Of a DNA stretch of 64,000 nt, positions 17,721 to 26,000 are shown piece by piece. Position 1 is the stretch's first letter. Each line of letters opens with the position of its first letter. Where the stretch lies: positions 6,119,079 to 6,183,078 of the forward strand of contig NZ_CP043006.1 in assembly GCF_008086345.1 (NCBI RefSeq). The letters run 5' to 3'. A model generated the notes under the pieces. The model saw nothing but the letters and a program-made list of their open reading frames with translations, did not search any database and was not told where the DNA came from. The stretch is from Chitinophaga sp. XS-30. Lineage in GTDB: Bacteria; Bacteroidota; Bacteroidia; Chitinophagales; Chitinophagaceae. The translations under genes and the position numbers were made by a program.

Positions 17721-18869
17721 CTACCATTTGTCACGCAGCATGTTCGCAGCCTGCATGAGCGTTTCCTGATCCATTTCATGCACTTCCTCCCCTTTGCCGA
17801 TGGCGCGCAGCAGCGAGATGGTGAGCCTTCCGCCGAGATGTTCGCGGAACTCTTCCAGCCCGGCTATGATGGCGGAGCTTTCATCTTCTATTTCGAGAAG
17901 GGGATGATATAATGGCAACCGCAGTTGTTTCAGTAAATTGATGATGCGCAGCAGCGATCCTTCATCGAGCATGCCCTTTAACCAGGAATACACACTGTCC
18001 AGCGCAATGCCGATGGACACTGCTTCACCATGCCGCAGCTCGAAGTCCGTCAGCTGTTCCAGCTTGTGCGCGCTCCAGTGCCCGAAATCAAGAGGGCGGG
18101 AAGAGCCGCTTTCAAAGGGGTCTTTACCGCCGATATGGGCCATATGCAGTTCCGCGCAGCGGCGGATCAGGTATTGCAGGCTTTCCGGTTCCGCTTCCGT
18201 CAGCTTTTGCGCATGAGATTCCATCCAGTCAAAGAAACCGGCGTCCTTTATCAGGGCTACCTTCACTGCTTCTATCATGCCGGAGCGCCAGTCGCGCTCA
18301 TCCAGCGTGGTCAGGAAGCGGGCATCATTAAACACCGCTGCGGGCGGGGCGAATGAGCCCAGGAAGTTCTTTTTGCCATGGTAGTTGATCCCGTTCTTCA
18401 CCCCTACCCCGGAATCGTTCTGGGACAATACTGTAGTGGGAATGCGGATATGCTTCACACCGCGGTGGCTCACCGCTGCCACATACCCTGCCAGGTCCAG
18501 CACAGACCCGCCACCGATGGCTACCACAAAGGAATGCCGGTCGATGGCATGCTGGTTGATGGCGTTGACCAGCCAGTAAAAAAGCTGGAGGTCGTTCTTT
18601 GCCGCCTCGCCACCCGGGACCACGATCACATCTTCCACCAGCTCAAAGTTGTCCAGCCCCTGGCAATAGGCGGATAACTGCTCCTTCAGGTCTGCATGCG
18701 CTTCCGTTACCCCGTCATCTACGATGAACAGCAGCTTTTTACGGATACCTTTCTCTGCCTGGGATTCCAGGTAAGATGCAAAGCATGGGTTGGCCGGATC
18801 GAAAATATTCTCTGTAAAGTAGACCTTATACTCAAACTGAACACTGAATGATTGCTGTATGTACGACAT
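17721..18869 (-). CDS. eboD: EboD: 3-dehydroquinate synthase-like sugar-phosphate cyclase
   Basis: 382 residues. The NAD-binding motif GGGSVLDLAG is at about 119-128 and the PTT motif at 144-146. Likely metal ligands are Glu200 (GMIEAVKVALI) and His residues in LDFGHWSAHKLE and LRHGEAVSIG. This is the dehydroquinate synthase-like fold, which turns a sugar phosphate into a carbocycle. Its place in the ebo operon, not with other shikimate genes, argues for EboD and against the housekeeping aroB. Related cyclases make cyclitols and mycosporine precursors, so a cyclitol-like product is possible (inference). Confidence 0.91.
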   Translation of the reverse strand: MSYIQQSFSVQFEYKVYFTENIFDPANPCFASYLESQAEKGIRKKLLFIVDDGVTEAHADLKEQLSAYCQGLDNFELVEDVIVVPGGEAAKNDLQLFYWLVNAINQHAIDRHSFVVAIGGGSVLDLAGYVAAVSHRGVKHIRIPTTVLSQNDSGVGVKNGINYHGKKNFLGSFAPPAAVFNDARFLTTLDERDWRSGMIEAVKVALIKDAGFFDWMESHAQKLTEAEPESLQYLIRRCAELHMAHIGGKDPFESGSSRPLDFGHWSAHKLEQLTDFELRHGEAVSIGIALDSVYSWLKGMLDEGSLLRIINLLKQLRLPLYHPLLEIEDESSAIIAGLEEFREHLGGRLTISLLRAIGKGEEVHEMDQETLMQAANMLRDKW

Positions 18870-18963
18870 ATCTATACTCCTACTGATTCTTACGGGACTG
18901 TTTAACCGGCTAAAAGTACAAAAAACGGTATTAACGCCGGGAATTTTTGTGAGCAGTTTCCGG

Positions 18964-19866
18964 TCATGTTACGGCAAATGCCCTGGAGAGGAGGATGGAT
19001 AAGGGGAGGAGGCAAAGGACAGCCAGGGCGAAGGGGAATGTGGCGAAGGCTGCGGCCCAGGCCGCATTCATGGCGATCAGGCCGATGATCCCTCCTTTAA
19101 CGGCCCGCCCGATATTCGGACCGGCTGGGTCTTTTATGGCGGTCAGCAACGGGCGCATGATGAGATAGAGGAATACCGCCAGGAAGAGCGCTACTTCCGG
19201 GAGCTTTCCGTGAAGCCAGCCCTGTACGAGAATGACGATGCAGACGATGGCATAACCGGCGGCGGCCATTTTCAGGGGGCCTTTCTTCCCGCCATGCACT
19301 TCATCCCGACTGATCATGGTAATGGCTGCGATGTACAGTACCGGCACCAGGGCGAACCATCCGTGACGTAACAGTGATTCCGGGAGAATGCTCATGCCGA
19401 GCAGCAGGTTCAGGCCACGGCAAAGGCCCATGTTCAGCGGGCCGAGCTGTGTATGATGTTTGCCCCATTTGTTATATACCAGTGCGGCAATGGCGATGCA
19501 CAAGGCAATGATCCCCTGCAATTCCCCGACGCTGAAAGCGCCGATCACGCCAAGTACCAACAGGTACACGCCCAGCACGATAGCCTCGGTGCGGGAGATG
19601 ACACCGCTGGGGATGGGCCTTTCCGGGCGTTCAATACGGTCGAGCGTAGCATCAAAAACATCGTTGAATACAACGCCGCCGCCGTACAGGCCGATGGTGG
19701 CGAAAACGAGGCAAAGGAATTGCAGCACGGACTGGGTGTCCCCAAAACCGGCCAGTAAAAATCCGGAGATGGCGATACCTGCCATGACATCGGTAATGGC
19801 CGTCAGGATATTAGCCGGCCGCATCAAACGCAGATAACCAAATAATTTGGTAAAGATATAGCTCAC
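18964..19866 (-). CDS. eboC: EboC: UbiA-family membrane prenyltransferase
   Basis: 300 residues with about eight membrane helices. The first Asp-rich motif is NDVFDATLDRIERPERP at about 68-84, the Mg-diphosphate site of UbiA proteins; the second is around SRDEVHGGK. UbiA enzymes attach a prenyl chain to an aromatic or polar acceptor in the membrane. In ebo operons this is the only integral membrane protein and is thought to anchor or lipidate the product. It lies 50 bases after eboB and 94 before eboD. It could instead be a polyprenyl transferase of quinone synthesis, but the five flanking ebo genes make EboC much more likely. Confidence 0.92.
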   Translation of the reverse strand: MSYIFTKLFGYLRLMRPANILTAITDVMAGIAISGFLLAGFGDTQSVLQFLCLVFATIGLYGGGVVFNDVFDATLDRIERPERPIPSGVISRTEAIVLGVYLLVLGVIGAFSVGELQGIIALCIAIAALVYNKWGKHHTQLGPLNMGLCRGLNLLLGMSILPESLLRHGWFALVPVLYIAAITMISRDEVHGGKKGPLKMAAAGYAIVCIVILVQGWLHGKLPEVALFLAVFLYLIMRPLLTAIKDPAGPNIGRAVKGGIIGLIAMNAAWAAAFATFPFALAVLCLLPLSILLSRAFAVT

Positions 19867-19916
19867 GTTCTTCAGTTAGGATTCAATGGTTAAACAATGG
19901 GGAAAGGTGTATCCGG

Positions 19917-20903
19917 TTACCTGATAATTGTTGACTGTTTATTTGGCCGGGGCTGCTGACCTCCGCGCAGAACAGTGCTGCCGTTGTATTTGAGGCTTTG
20001 GTCTACTGTCTGAACGGTGTCAAAGTCGGCTTCATTGATCTGCCCGCTCTGCGCAAATGCCGTGATGGCGTTTCGATAGGTAACCAGTTCTACGGATGCT
20101 TTGTCGATACCGCTTTCCAGCATCAGGGCCGCGGTTTTGGGTACGGCCAGCGGATCGCTGATCCCCCAGTCCGCCGCTGAATTGATCATGATGCGTTCGG
20201 TCCCGTACTGCCTGACCACTTCCACCATTCTTTCATTGCCCATTTTAGTGAACGGATAGATGGTGAATGCGGCCCAGAAGCCCCGGTCCAGCACCTCTTT
20301 TACGGTTTCTTCGTTGTTATGGTCCACGATGACCATATAGGGGTCCAGGCCCATTTCCAGGGCTATGTCCATACTCCGCTGCGTACCCTGTTTCTTGTCG
20401 CGGTGCGGCGTATGGATCTGTACCGGGAGGCCGGCATCTTTGGCCAGCAGCAGCTGTGCGCGGTAATATTTTTCTTCCAGTGCGGTCTGATCATCAAATC
20501 CGATCTCACCGATACCTACCACGCCTTCTTTATAGATGAAGAGCGGCAGTATCTCCATGACCTGTTCGCTGAGTTTTTCGTTATTCGCTTCTTTCGAGTT
20601 CAGGCCGATGGTACAGTAATGTTTGATGCCGAACTGCGATGAGCGGAAACGTTCCCAGCCCACAAGGCTGCTGTAATAATCGCGGAACGTATCCACTCCC
20701 GTACGGGGCTGGCCGAGCCAGAAAGCCGGTTCTATCAATGCCACTACCCCCGCGTCTGCCATGGCCTGGTAATCGTCCGTTGTACGGGAGGTCATATGTA
20801 CATGCGGGTCAAAAAACCGCATGCCTTTGATGGCATCCAGGTATGCCGGATTATGATTGAGGGGTTGAAGGTCTTTTTCCGTCAGCTGAGCACTACAACA
20901 CAT
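19917..20903 (-). CDS. eboB: EboB: TatD-like metal-dependent hydrolase
   Basis: 328 residues, an amidohydrolase TIM-barrel. Metal ligands are visible: His34 and His36 (DPHVH), a Glu in GIGEIGFDD, a His in VQIHTPHRD, a His in VIVDHNNE and an Asp in NSAADWG. TatD relatives are nucleases or small-molecule hydrolases; EboB forms its own subgroup. The N-terminus MCCSAQ has two cysteines but no signal peptide. It lies 64 bases after eboA and 50 before eboC, in line with co-transcription. Its substrate is unknown. Confidence 0.9.
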   Translation of the reverse strand: MCCSAQLTEKDLQPLNHNPAYLDAIKGMRFFDPHVHMTSRTTDDYQAMADAGVVALIEPAFWLGQPRTGVDTFRDYYSSLVGWERFRSSQFGIKHYCTIGLNSKEANNEKLSEQVMEILPLFIYKEGVVGIGEIGFDDQTALEEKYYRAQLLLAKDAGLPVQIHTPHRDKKQGTQRSMDIALEMGLDPYMVIVDHNNEETVKEVLDRGFWAAFTIYPFTKMGNERMVEVVRQYGTERIMINSAADWGISDPLAVPKTAALMLESGIDKASVELVTYRNAITAFAQSGQINEADFDTVQTVDQSLKYNGSTVLRGGQQPRPNKQSTIIR

Positions 20904-20967
20904 ATATGGTTCGAATTACAATTGTCATCAAATTAGTAATAAAGCGCAACGCATAGAATAGCATGAA

Positions 20968-21846
20968 TTAGCCATTTATGCGCCGGGCCACTGTTTCCCA
21001 AGTAAGTTTGCCGGTGGCGATGTCTTCCGCCATGTCCGGCCGTTTGCCGAGCAACTCACGGGCCGGGTTATACGAAGAACTGAAACAGGCCAGTGCAGCG
21101 GCTTCGCGCTCTGCATGCTGTTCAGAGAACCATACCCTTTCGATGTCCGCAAAGTTGGTTTCACTGATGAAAGGCGCCACCAGCCGCCATAACAGCGGAT
21201 GCACCACCCTGCCTGCTGCCCATCGTTCATGCGCAAGATCGATGAGCGTGCGTGCCAGTACCGGGTTTGCGCGTTCATCCAGACCGGTGATGCGGTGTAC
21301 GGGTTTCTCTGTAAAGAAGGCTTTCAGCACCAGCTGGTTCCAGGCCGCTTCGTCCAGGTACTTTGCGGGGTACGGATTATCCAGCATGATCGCTTCCAAT
21401 ACCACACCAATGTTTGATCTGATGCCTTCCGCCGTGCGGGCCGTCCATTCTTCGGGAAAAGCCAGCAGGGGCAATGCGCCGTAAAGCGCTACCTGCTCGT
21501 TCATTTCCGCGGCCATGAACAGGTTCTCCAACGCACGGATATAGGCGCTTTTGTCCTGTATGGGCAGCTGCAGCAGCCACCAGACGCGGAAAAGGCGATC
21601 CAGTGTATAGTCATTGATCACGAAGGGATGCAGGGCTTCCTGCTCTGCCGTGGATAGCTGAACTTCCGTCCTGCCCAGAAAACGCGGGGCGGCGGAAAAG
21701 GCCAGGTTGAACTGTTGCATGGCGCCCTGCTGCAGCCAGGCAGTCAATTGGGCGGACAGCCATTTTTCAGCGGTATCCGGTACATGCCGGAGTATGATCT
21801 GGTGTAACAGCGTCGAAATCCTGCGCTCATCGTATGCGTATCCCAT
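20968..21846 (-). CDS. eboA: EboA-domain protein, first gene of the ebo operon
   Basis: 292 residues, all-helical, with no catalytic motif that I recognise. The run of helices (LSTAEQEALHPFVINDYTLDR, then VWWLLQLP and NEQVALYGALPLLAFPEEW) matches the EboA family, named only from its operon. No signal peptide or membrane segment. It leads the six-gene operon on the - strand. Its ATG is only 29 bases beyond the T-run of an intrinsic terminator that points the same way, so expression probably depends on read-through of a leader (see the regulatory feature upstream). Biochemical function is unknown. Confidence 0.88.
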   Translation of the reverse strand: MGYAYDERRISTLLHQIILRHVPDTAEKWLSAQLTAWLQQGAMQQFNLAFSAAPRFLGRTEVQLSTAEQEALHPFVINDYTLDRLFRVWWLLQLPIQDKSAYIRALENLFMAAEMNEQVALYGALPLLAFPEEWTARTAEGIRSNIGVVLEAIMLDNPYPAKYLDEAAWNQLVLKAFFTEKPVHRITGLDERANPVLARTLIDLAHERWAAGRVVHPLLWRLVAPFISETNFADIERVWFSEQHAEREAAALACFSSSYNPARELLGKRPDMAEDIATGKLTWETVARRING

Positions 21847-21875
21847 GGGGCTAAAATAAGAAATTCCGGGCTGGC

Positions 21876-21907
21876 ATAAAATAAAAGAGAGGCAACTAGT
21901 GCCTCTC
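21876..21907 (-). terminator. Intrinsic terminator directly before eboA (candidate attenuator)
   Basis: On the - strand the stem GAGAGGCA/TGCCTCTC (plus-strand 21887-21894 and 21900-21907, eight pairs, five-base loop) is followed by TTTTATTTTAT (21876-21886). It ends 29 bases before the eboA start codon and reads in the same direction as eboA. No full-sized gene lies upstream on this strand, so it either ends a short RNA or acts as an attenuator for the ebo operon. Confidence 0.85.
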
Positions 21908-22014
21908 CTTCCGCCATTCTAAAACCTGATTAGTAACCAGGATATTCTTCAGGGACCATGCCCAAATATCTTGCCGGGGTTGAACTTTCATGTTGCCTTG
22001 GCGTTGGAGGCAAC
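21887..22014 (-). promoter_or_regulatory. Leader with two mutually exclusive pairing schemes upstream of eboA
   Basis: Four segments, in - strand order: S1 = 22006-22015 (AGTTGCCTCC), S2 = 21992-21998 (AGGCAAC), S3 = 21900-21907 and S4 = 21887-21897 (AGTTGCCTCTC). S1 pairs with S2 by seven bases, leaving S3 and S4 free to form the terminator. S2 can pair instead with S4 over the same seven bases, and S1 with S3 over six; this breaks the terminator. S1 and S4 share the core AGTTGCCTC. Such competing arms are the layout of an attenuator or riboswitch expression platform. No known riboswitch class is recognised and the promoter was not located. Confidence 0.5.
21896..21991 (-). CDS. Possible 31-residue leader peptide in the eboA leader
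   Basis: An ATG at 21991, preceded by AAGG five bases upstream, opens a 31-codon frame that stops at TAG (21896-21898), exactly in the loop of the terminator hairpin. It starts MKVQPRQDIWAWSLKN and has three tryptophans (10, 12 and 26). A ribosome reading it to the end would cover the terminator stem. A second frame in the same DNA ends in YLGMVPEEYPGY with a stop at 21930 but has an ATG only nine codons before the end. Either could be chance in so short a stretch; there is no direct evidence of translation. Confidence 0.25.
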   Translation of the reverse strand: MKVQPRQDIWAWSLKNILVTNQVLEWRKERH

Positions 22015-22471
22015 TGCTTTCGATATGCAATATAAGGATTAAAAATCGTTCACCGATCACCCCAAAGTGTCAAAATTTTAACATTCTCTTTGGAAAAACG
22101 ATTTTGCAGTAGATAAGTTTGACCGATTTTACTACGCTGGCACAGTTGTTTCAATAGATTAACGATGCAAAAAAGTGGAATTTATAAAGGCAAAAAATTT
22201 CTCTAAATATCGGTCAAGGTGTGGTTTATCTCATGCAAATTTTCGTATGCGAATCAGTTGTCATTGATGTTTTAAAATTATAACATTTATTTAACAACCG
22301 CAACTATTGTGCTATTTTTTTTGAAAAAAAGTTTTCTCACTACAAGCATGAGGCTTGTATTGCGGATTTTATGTAAGTTTAAACAATTTATCTGACTAGT
22401 TTTCATCTGTTCACATTTTTTTTCGGGCAGACGGAACCGCTGGTTTCAATTTTTTTCGTACAATTTGTGCC
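22015..22471. other. AT-rich gene-free region between the ebo leader and the TMEM220-like gene
   Basis: No gene above 40 codons. It holds a + strand promoter match at 22089-22121, a wide inverted repeat (TTGACCGAT at 22119-22127 and ATCGGTCAA at 22209-22217) and a tight one (TACAAGC at 22341-22347 and GCTTGTA at 22353-22359). A 39-codon ATG frame on the - strand (22287-22406) has no recognisable product. The region is much richer in A and T than the rest of the window and must hold the promoters for both flanking units. Confidence 0.55.
22089..22121 (+). promoter_or_regulatory. Candidate Bacteroidota promoter pointing to the TMEM220-like gene
   Basis: TTTG at 22089-22092, a 21-base spacer, then TAAGTTTG at 22114-22121, matching the -33 and -7 consensus. 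The start of RNA would be near 22128, leaving about 340 bases before the next ATG at 22472, either a long leader or a separate small RNA. Confidence 0.45.
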
Positions 22472-22879
22472 ATGAAAATATTCAATGTCATTTTTGCCGT
22501 TCTGTTCGTGCTATTTGCTGCGCTTCAATGGAATGATCCGGACCCCTACATCTGGATACCCATTTATCTTTACGGCGCCATTTTTTGTGCGCTGGCGGCC
22601 ACAGGTAAATATTACAAAGGCTGGTACCTGTTCGGGATCGTTGCCTGCCTGGGATATGCCGCTTATCTCTTCTTTGAAAAAGATGGCGTGCTGAGCTGGA
22701 TGCGGGATCATCAGGCGGAGAACATCGCCGGCAGCATGAAGGCTTCCGCCCCCTGGATCGAAGATACGCGGGAGTTCTTCGGCCTCTTCATCATCATTAT
22801 CGTACTGCTGGCCAACTTTGTGCATACCAGCCAGCGGAAAGCGAAAAAGATGCGTAAAAAGATGATGAAGATCGGATAA
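22472..22879 (+). CDS. Small integral membrane protein, transmembrane protein 220 family
   Basis: 135 residues with four predicted membrane helices: about 4-20, 29-46, 52-68 and 101-116. The motif FAALQWNDPDPYIWIPIYLYGA at the first loop is diagnostic of the TMEM220 family, a group shared by bacteria and animals whose function is unknown. The C-terminus is strongly basic (RKAKKMRKKMMK), which should stay in the cytoplasm. It is a single gene on the + strand between the ebo leader and the convergent sugar-oxidation locus and ends before a shared terminator. Confidence 0.85.
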   Translation: MKIFNVIFAVLFVLFAALQWNDPDPYIWIPIYLYGAIFCALAATGKYYKGWYLFGIVACLGYAAYLFFEKDGVLSWMRDHQAENIAGSMKASAPWIEDTREFFGLFIIIIVLLANFVHTSQRKAKKMRKKMMKIG

Positions 22880-23001
22880 CGATAGCCCGATGCTGATACA
22901 ATTTTACCAGCAGCCCCTGTGCTTCGCCGCCCCAAGGACAACACAAGGAGAAGACAAGGAAAACCCAAGGAGAAGGAGGTTTAAATAGTATCATTATGCA
23001 T

Positions 23002-23046
23002 AAAAAAGCGAGGCCGGCCCGGAAGGGTCAGCCTCGCTTTTTATTT
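23002..23046 (-). terminator. Shared terminator between the convergent TMEM220-like gene and the 1138-residue lipoprotein gene
   Basis: Twelve-pair stem AAAAAGCGAGGC (23003-23014) and GCCTCGCTTTTT (23031-23042), with inner GC pairs. Oligo-A on one side and oligo-T on the other let it work in both directions. Confidence 0.9.
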
Positions 23047-23063
23047 ATAAGATCTGCGGCGGT

Positions 23064-26000
23064 CTACTTCGCCAGCAGTTTAATGAAATCGATCCCTACC
23101 GGTGCTTTCTCCGCAGGGTCTGCCGCTTTGAAGACGAGGAACAGGGTATGCTTGTCGTTACCCGTCCAGGCGGGGAAACGGATGGTTGCCGTAGCCGCTG
23201 TTTCTTTCTGCGCATTGGCGCCGATCTTCACTTCGCCAAGTGACTGCCCGTTCACCGCATCGTCCAGCCGTGCTTCCACGATATAACCGTACTGCGGAAC
23301 ATCCTGCACGAAATACGTCAGCTCTATTCCGTTCACTTCCGCCAGGTCGAGGTCCTTATAAGAAGCCCAGGAGCTGGCCGTAGGAATGAGCAGCTTTCTG
23401 CCGCTGATATCCACAGTTGCCGCGCCATCAGCCTTGGCATAACGCTCTGCCTGTATCTTCGGGTTACGCAGTTCCGCATTGGCCGCGCCCGTAATGGGAC
23501 GGATACCGGCACCGCCTTTATCCGTATAACTGGCCATCAGATAGAGGAAGCCGTTATCTTTCAGTTCGCTGCCGGCCGTTGCATCCACGGTACCGCTGAC
23601 GGGCAGGGATGGTTCCTGTTTTGCGCCGCCGGCTACCGAGAAAATGTATTCCACGATCTGCCGGGCTTCACCGGGGGTAATGGTGGGGTGGGCGGACATC
23701 ACTGTTTCGCCCCAGACACCGCCGCCGCCTTTGATGATCTTTTCCGCGAGATATTCCGGTGATTTCGGATCATCCTTGTATTTGGTAGCCACGTCCATAA
23801 AGCTGGGACCAATGGATTTTTCATTGATCTTGTGACAGGTTTTGCAGTCCGATGACTCCACGATGTTCCTGCCGGCGATAGCGCCGGAAATGATCTGGTG
23901 CCCCTGCGGCATGGCTGCTTTATCCCTGCCTTCCATATACAGCGCCTTGATGTAAAGGTTGGATACATCCAGCGTACCGGCGGCCGTGCTGCCGTCTTCC
24001 TTGTCCGTCACGGAAACGTTGTAGCGTACCGGCTTGCCGGGGAAGTAGAACATTTTGTTGCCCACGATATCAATATTGACTTCCGGTGTTTCATTACCGG
24101 CATATACGTTGATCATCTTGCTGCGCACAGTTGCGCCGTGACTGTCGGACACATCCACGAATACCGGGTACTCGCCCGCGGCCGTGAAAGTATGTTCCAC
24201 AAAAGGTTCCGTTGTTTCTTTCTTGTTGCCGTTGCCGAAATTCCAGAGGAAGGTCAGCGGGTCTCCATCCGGGTCCATGGCTCCTTCCGCGGTGAGCTTC
24301 ACCTTGAACGGCAGCGCACCGGTAAGCTTGTCCACCTTCAGTTCTGTCCTCGGCGCACGGTTCCCTCCATTGTAATCGATACGGACGAGCGCGGCATCGG
24401 GGTTCTTGCTGAACCAGCCTTTACCGTATTCCAGGATGTAGAGGCGCCCGTCAGGCCCCATCTCCATATCTATCGGCGCGTTGAATTGGGCAGAAGGCAT
24501 GAACTTCTCCATCTTCACATAATTGGCATCCTTGTCCAGCGTAACCGCCATGATCCAGCCCCTGATCCAGTCGTAAATGAACAGCTTGCCATTATAGTAC
24601 TCCGGAAGGCGTGTTGCCTTCGGGTAGAATTCGCTGTAATATATCGGCCCTGCCATCGCATTCCGGCCACCGCTGCCCACCAGGGGAAATTCTGCGGATT
24701 TGCCGTAGGGATACCAGATGAACGCGGGCACTGCGGGCGGGAGGTTGGTCAGCCCCGTATTGTTCCGGGAATTATTGACGGGTTTCTCCGGATCATGAAA
24801 CGCGCCGGACTCCCCGGTCTCATAATTGTACATGCGGTACGACTGGTTATTCCCGATAAAGAGCGGATAGCCATAGTAGCCGGCTTTTTTCGCCTGGTTC
24901 ACTTCGTCATAACCCATGGGGCCTCTGAGCGAATCGTCTTTTGCCGCATCCGGCCCTACATCACCCCAGTAAATGATCCCGTTCTTCTGGTCTACCGAGA
25001 TCCGGTAGGGATTGCGGGTGCCCATGGCGTAGATCTCCGGTTTCGTTTTGTCTGTACCGGGCTTGAAGAGATTGCCATCTGGAATGGAATAGGAACCGTC
25101 TTCCTTTACGCGGATACGGAGGATCTTTCCCCGGAGGTCATTGGTATTGGAAGATGTTCTGCGGCCATCGTACTGCAAGTGGCCGGGGCGGTCGTCAACC
25201 GGACCGTAGCCTTTGCTGGTGTACGCTTCTCCCGGTTCATCAAACGGCGTGGTATTGTCCCCGGTGGAGAGGTACAACAAGCCATCCGGACCAAAAGCGA
25301 TGGAGCCGCCGGTGTGGCAGCAGATATCGCGTTGCGAGTAGAATTGCAGTATTGTTTTTTCACTCTGCATGTCCAGCTTGTTATCCCTGAACACAAAACG
25401 GCTCAGGCGGTTCACGGAGGTATCTGCAGGGGAATAAAAGAGATATACGAAGTGGTTCTTTGCGTAATCCGGGTCTGCGGCAACGCCCATCAGGCCTTCC
25501 TCCGCATTCACTTTCGGCACATCCGTTTTATGATAAACGTTGAGGTAACCTACCTGTGTGAGCGCCTGTGTGGTGTTGTTATAGAACAGCACTTCACCGC
25601 GGCGTTGCACGATGAGCACATCCAGGTTGGGCAGGATGGCCATTTCCGTAGGTTCAAAGAAGTTGCCGCCGTTCAGTACCTGCCTGGTAAAGCGGTCTTC
25701 ATCCGGTACGCGCTGCGAAGTGGCCCTGGAGTAGTCCAGCATCTGATTCTTGCCGATGGCGTATTTGATACCGCCCAGCACATGCTGGAGGAAAGGCGCT
25801 TCGGTATAGGATTCTTCCGTATGCCCCAGCTCTGTATAAAATGCGCGGCCTCCGTCGTATTCATGATACCAGCTGATGCGGTGATCATCGCCCATAGTGC
25901 CGCCCTTGTAGGATTTTTCATCTACCGAGATGAGCACTTTGGTTTCCTTGTTGACGTTCCTGAAATTATACCATTCATCGGTATGTTCCCATGTTTCCGG

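Noticed and set aside
17721..18869. Housekeeping aroB (3-dehydroquinate synthase)
   Set aside because: Its position in a complete ebo operon and lack of shikimate neighbours favour EboD.
21880..22060. Possible tmRNA or known riboswitch in the eboA leader
   Set aside because: No tRNA-like ends, CCA or tag-like frame; no riboswitch consensus recognised. Treated as an unclassified attenuator candidate.
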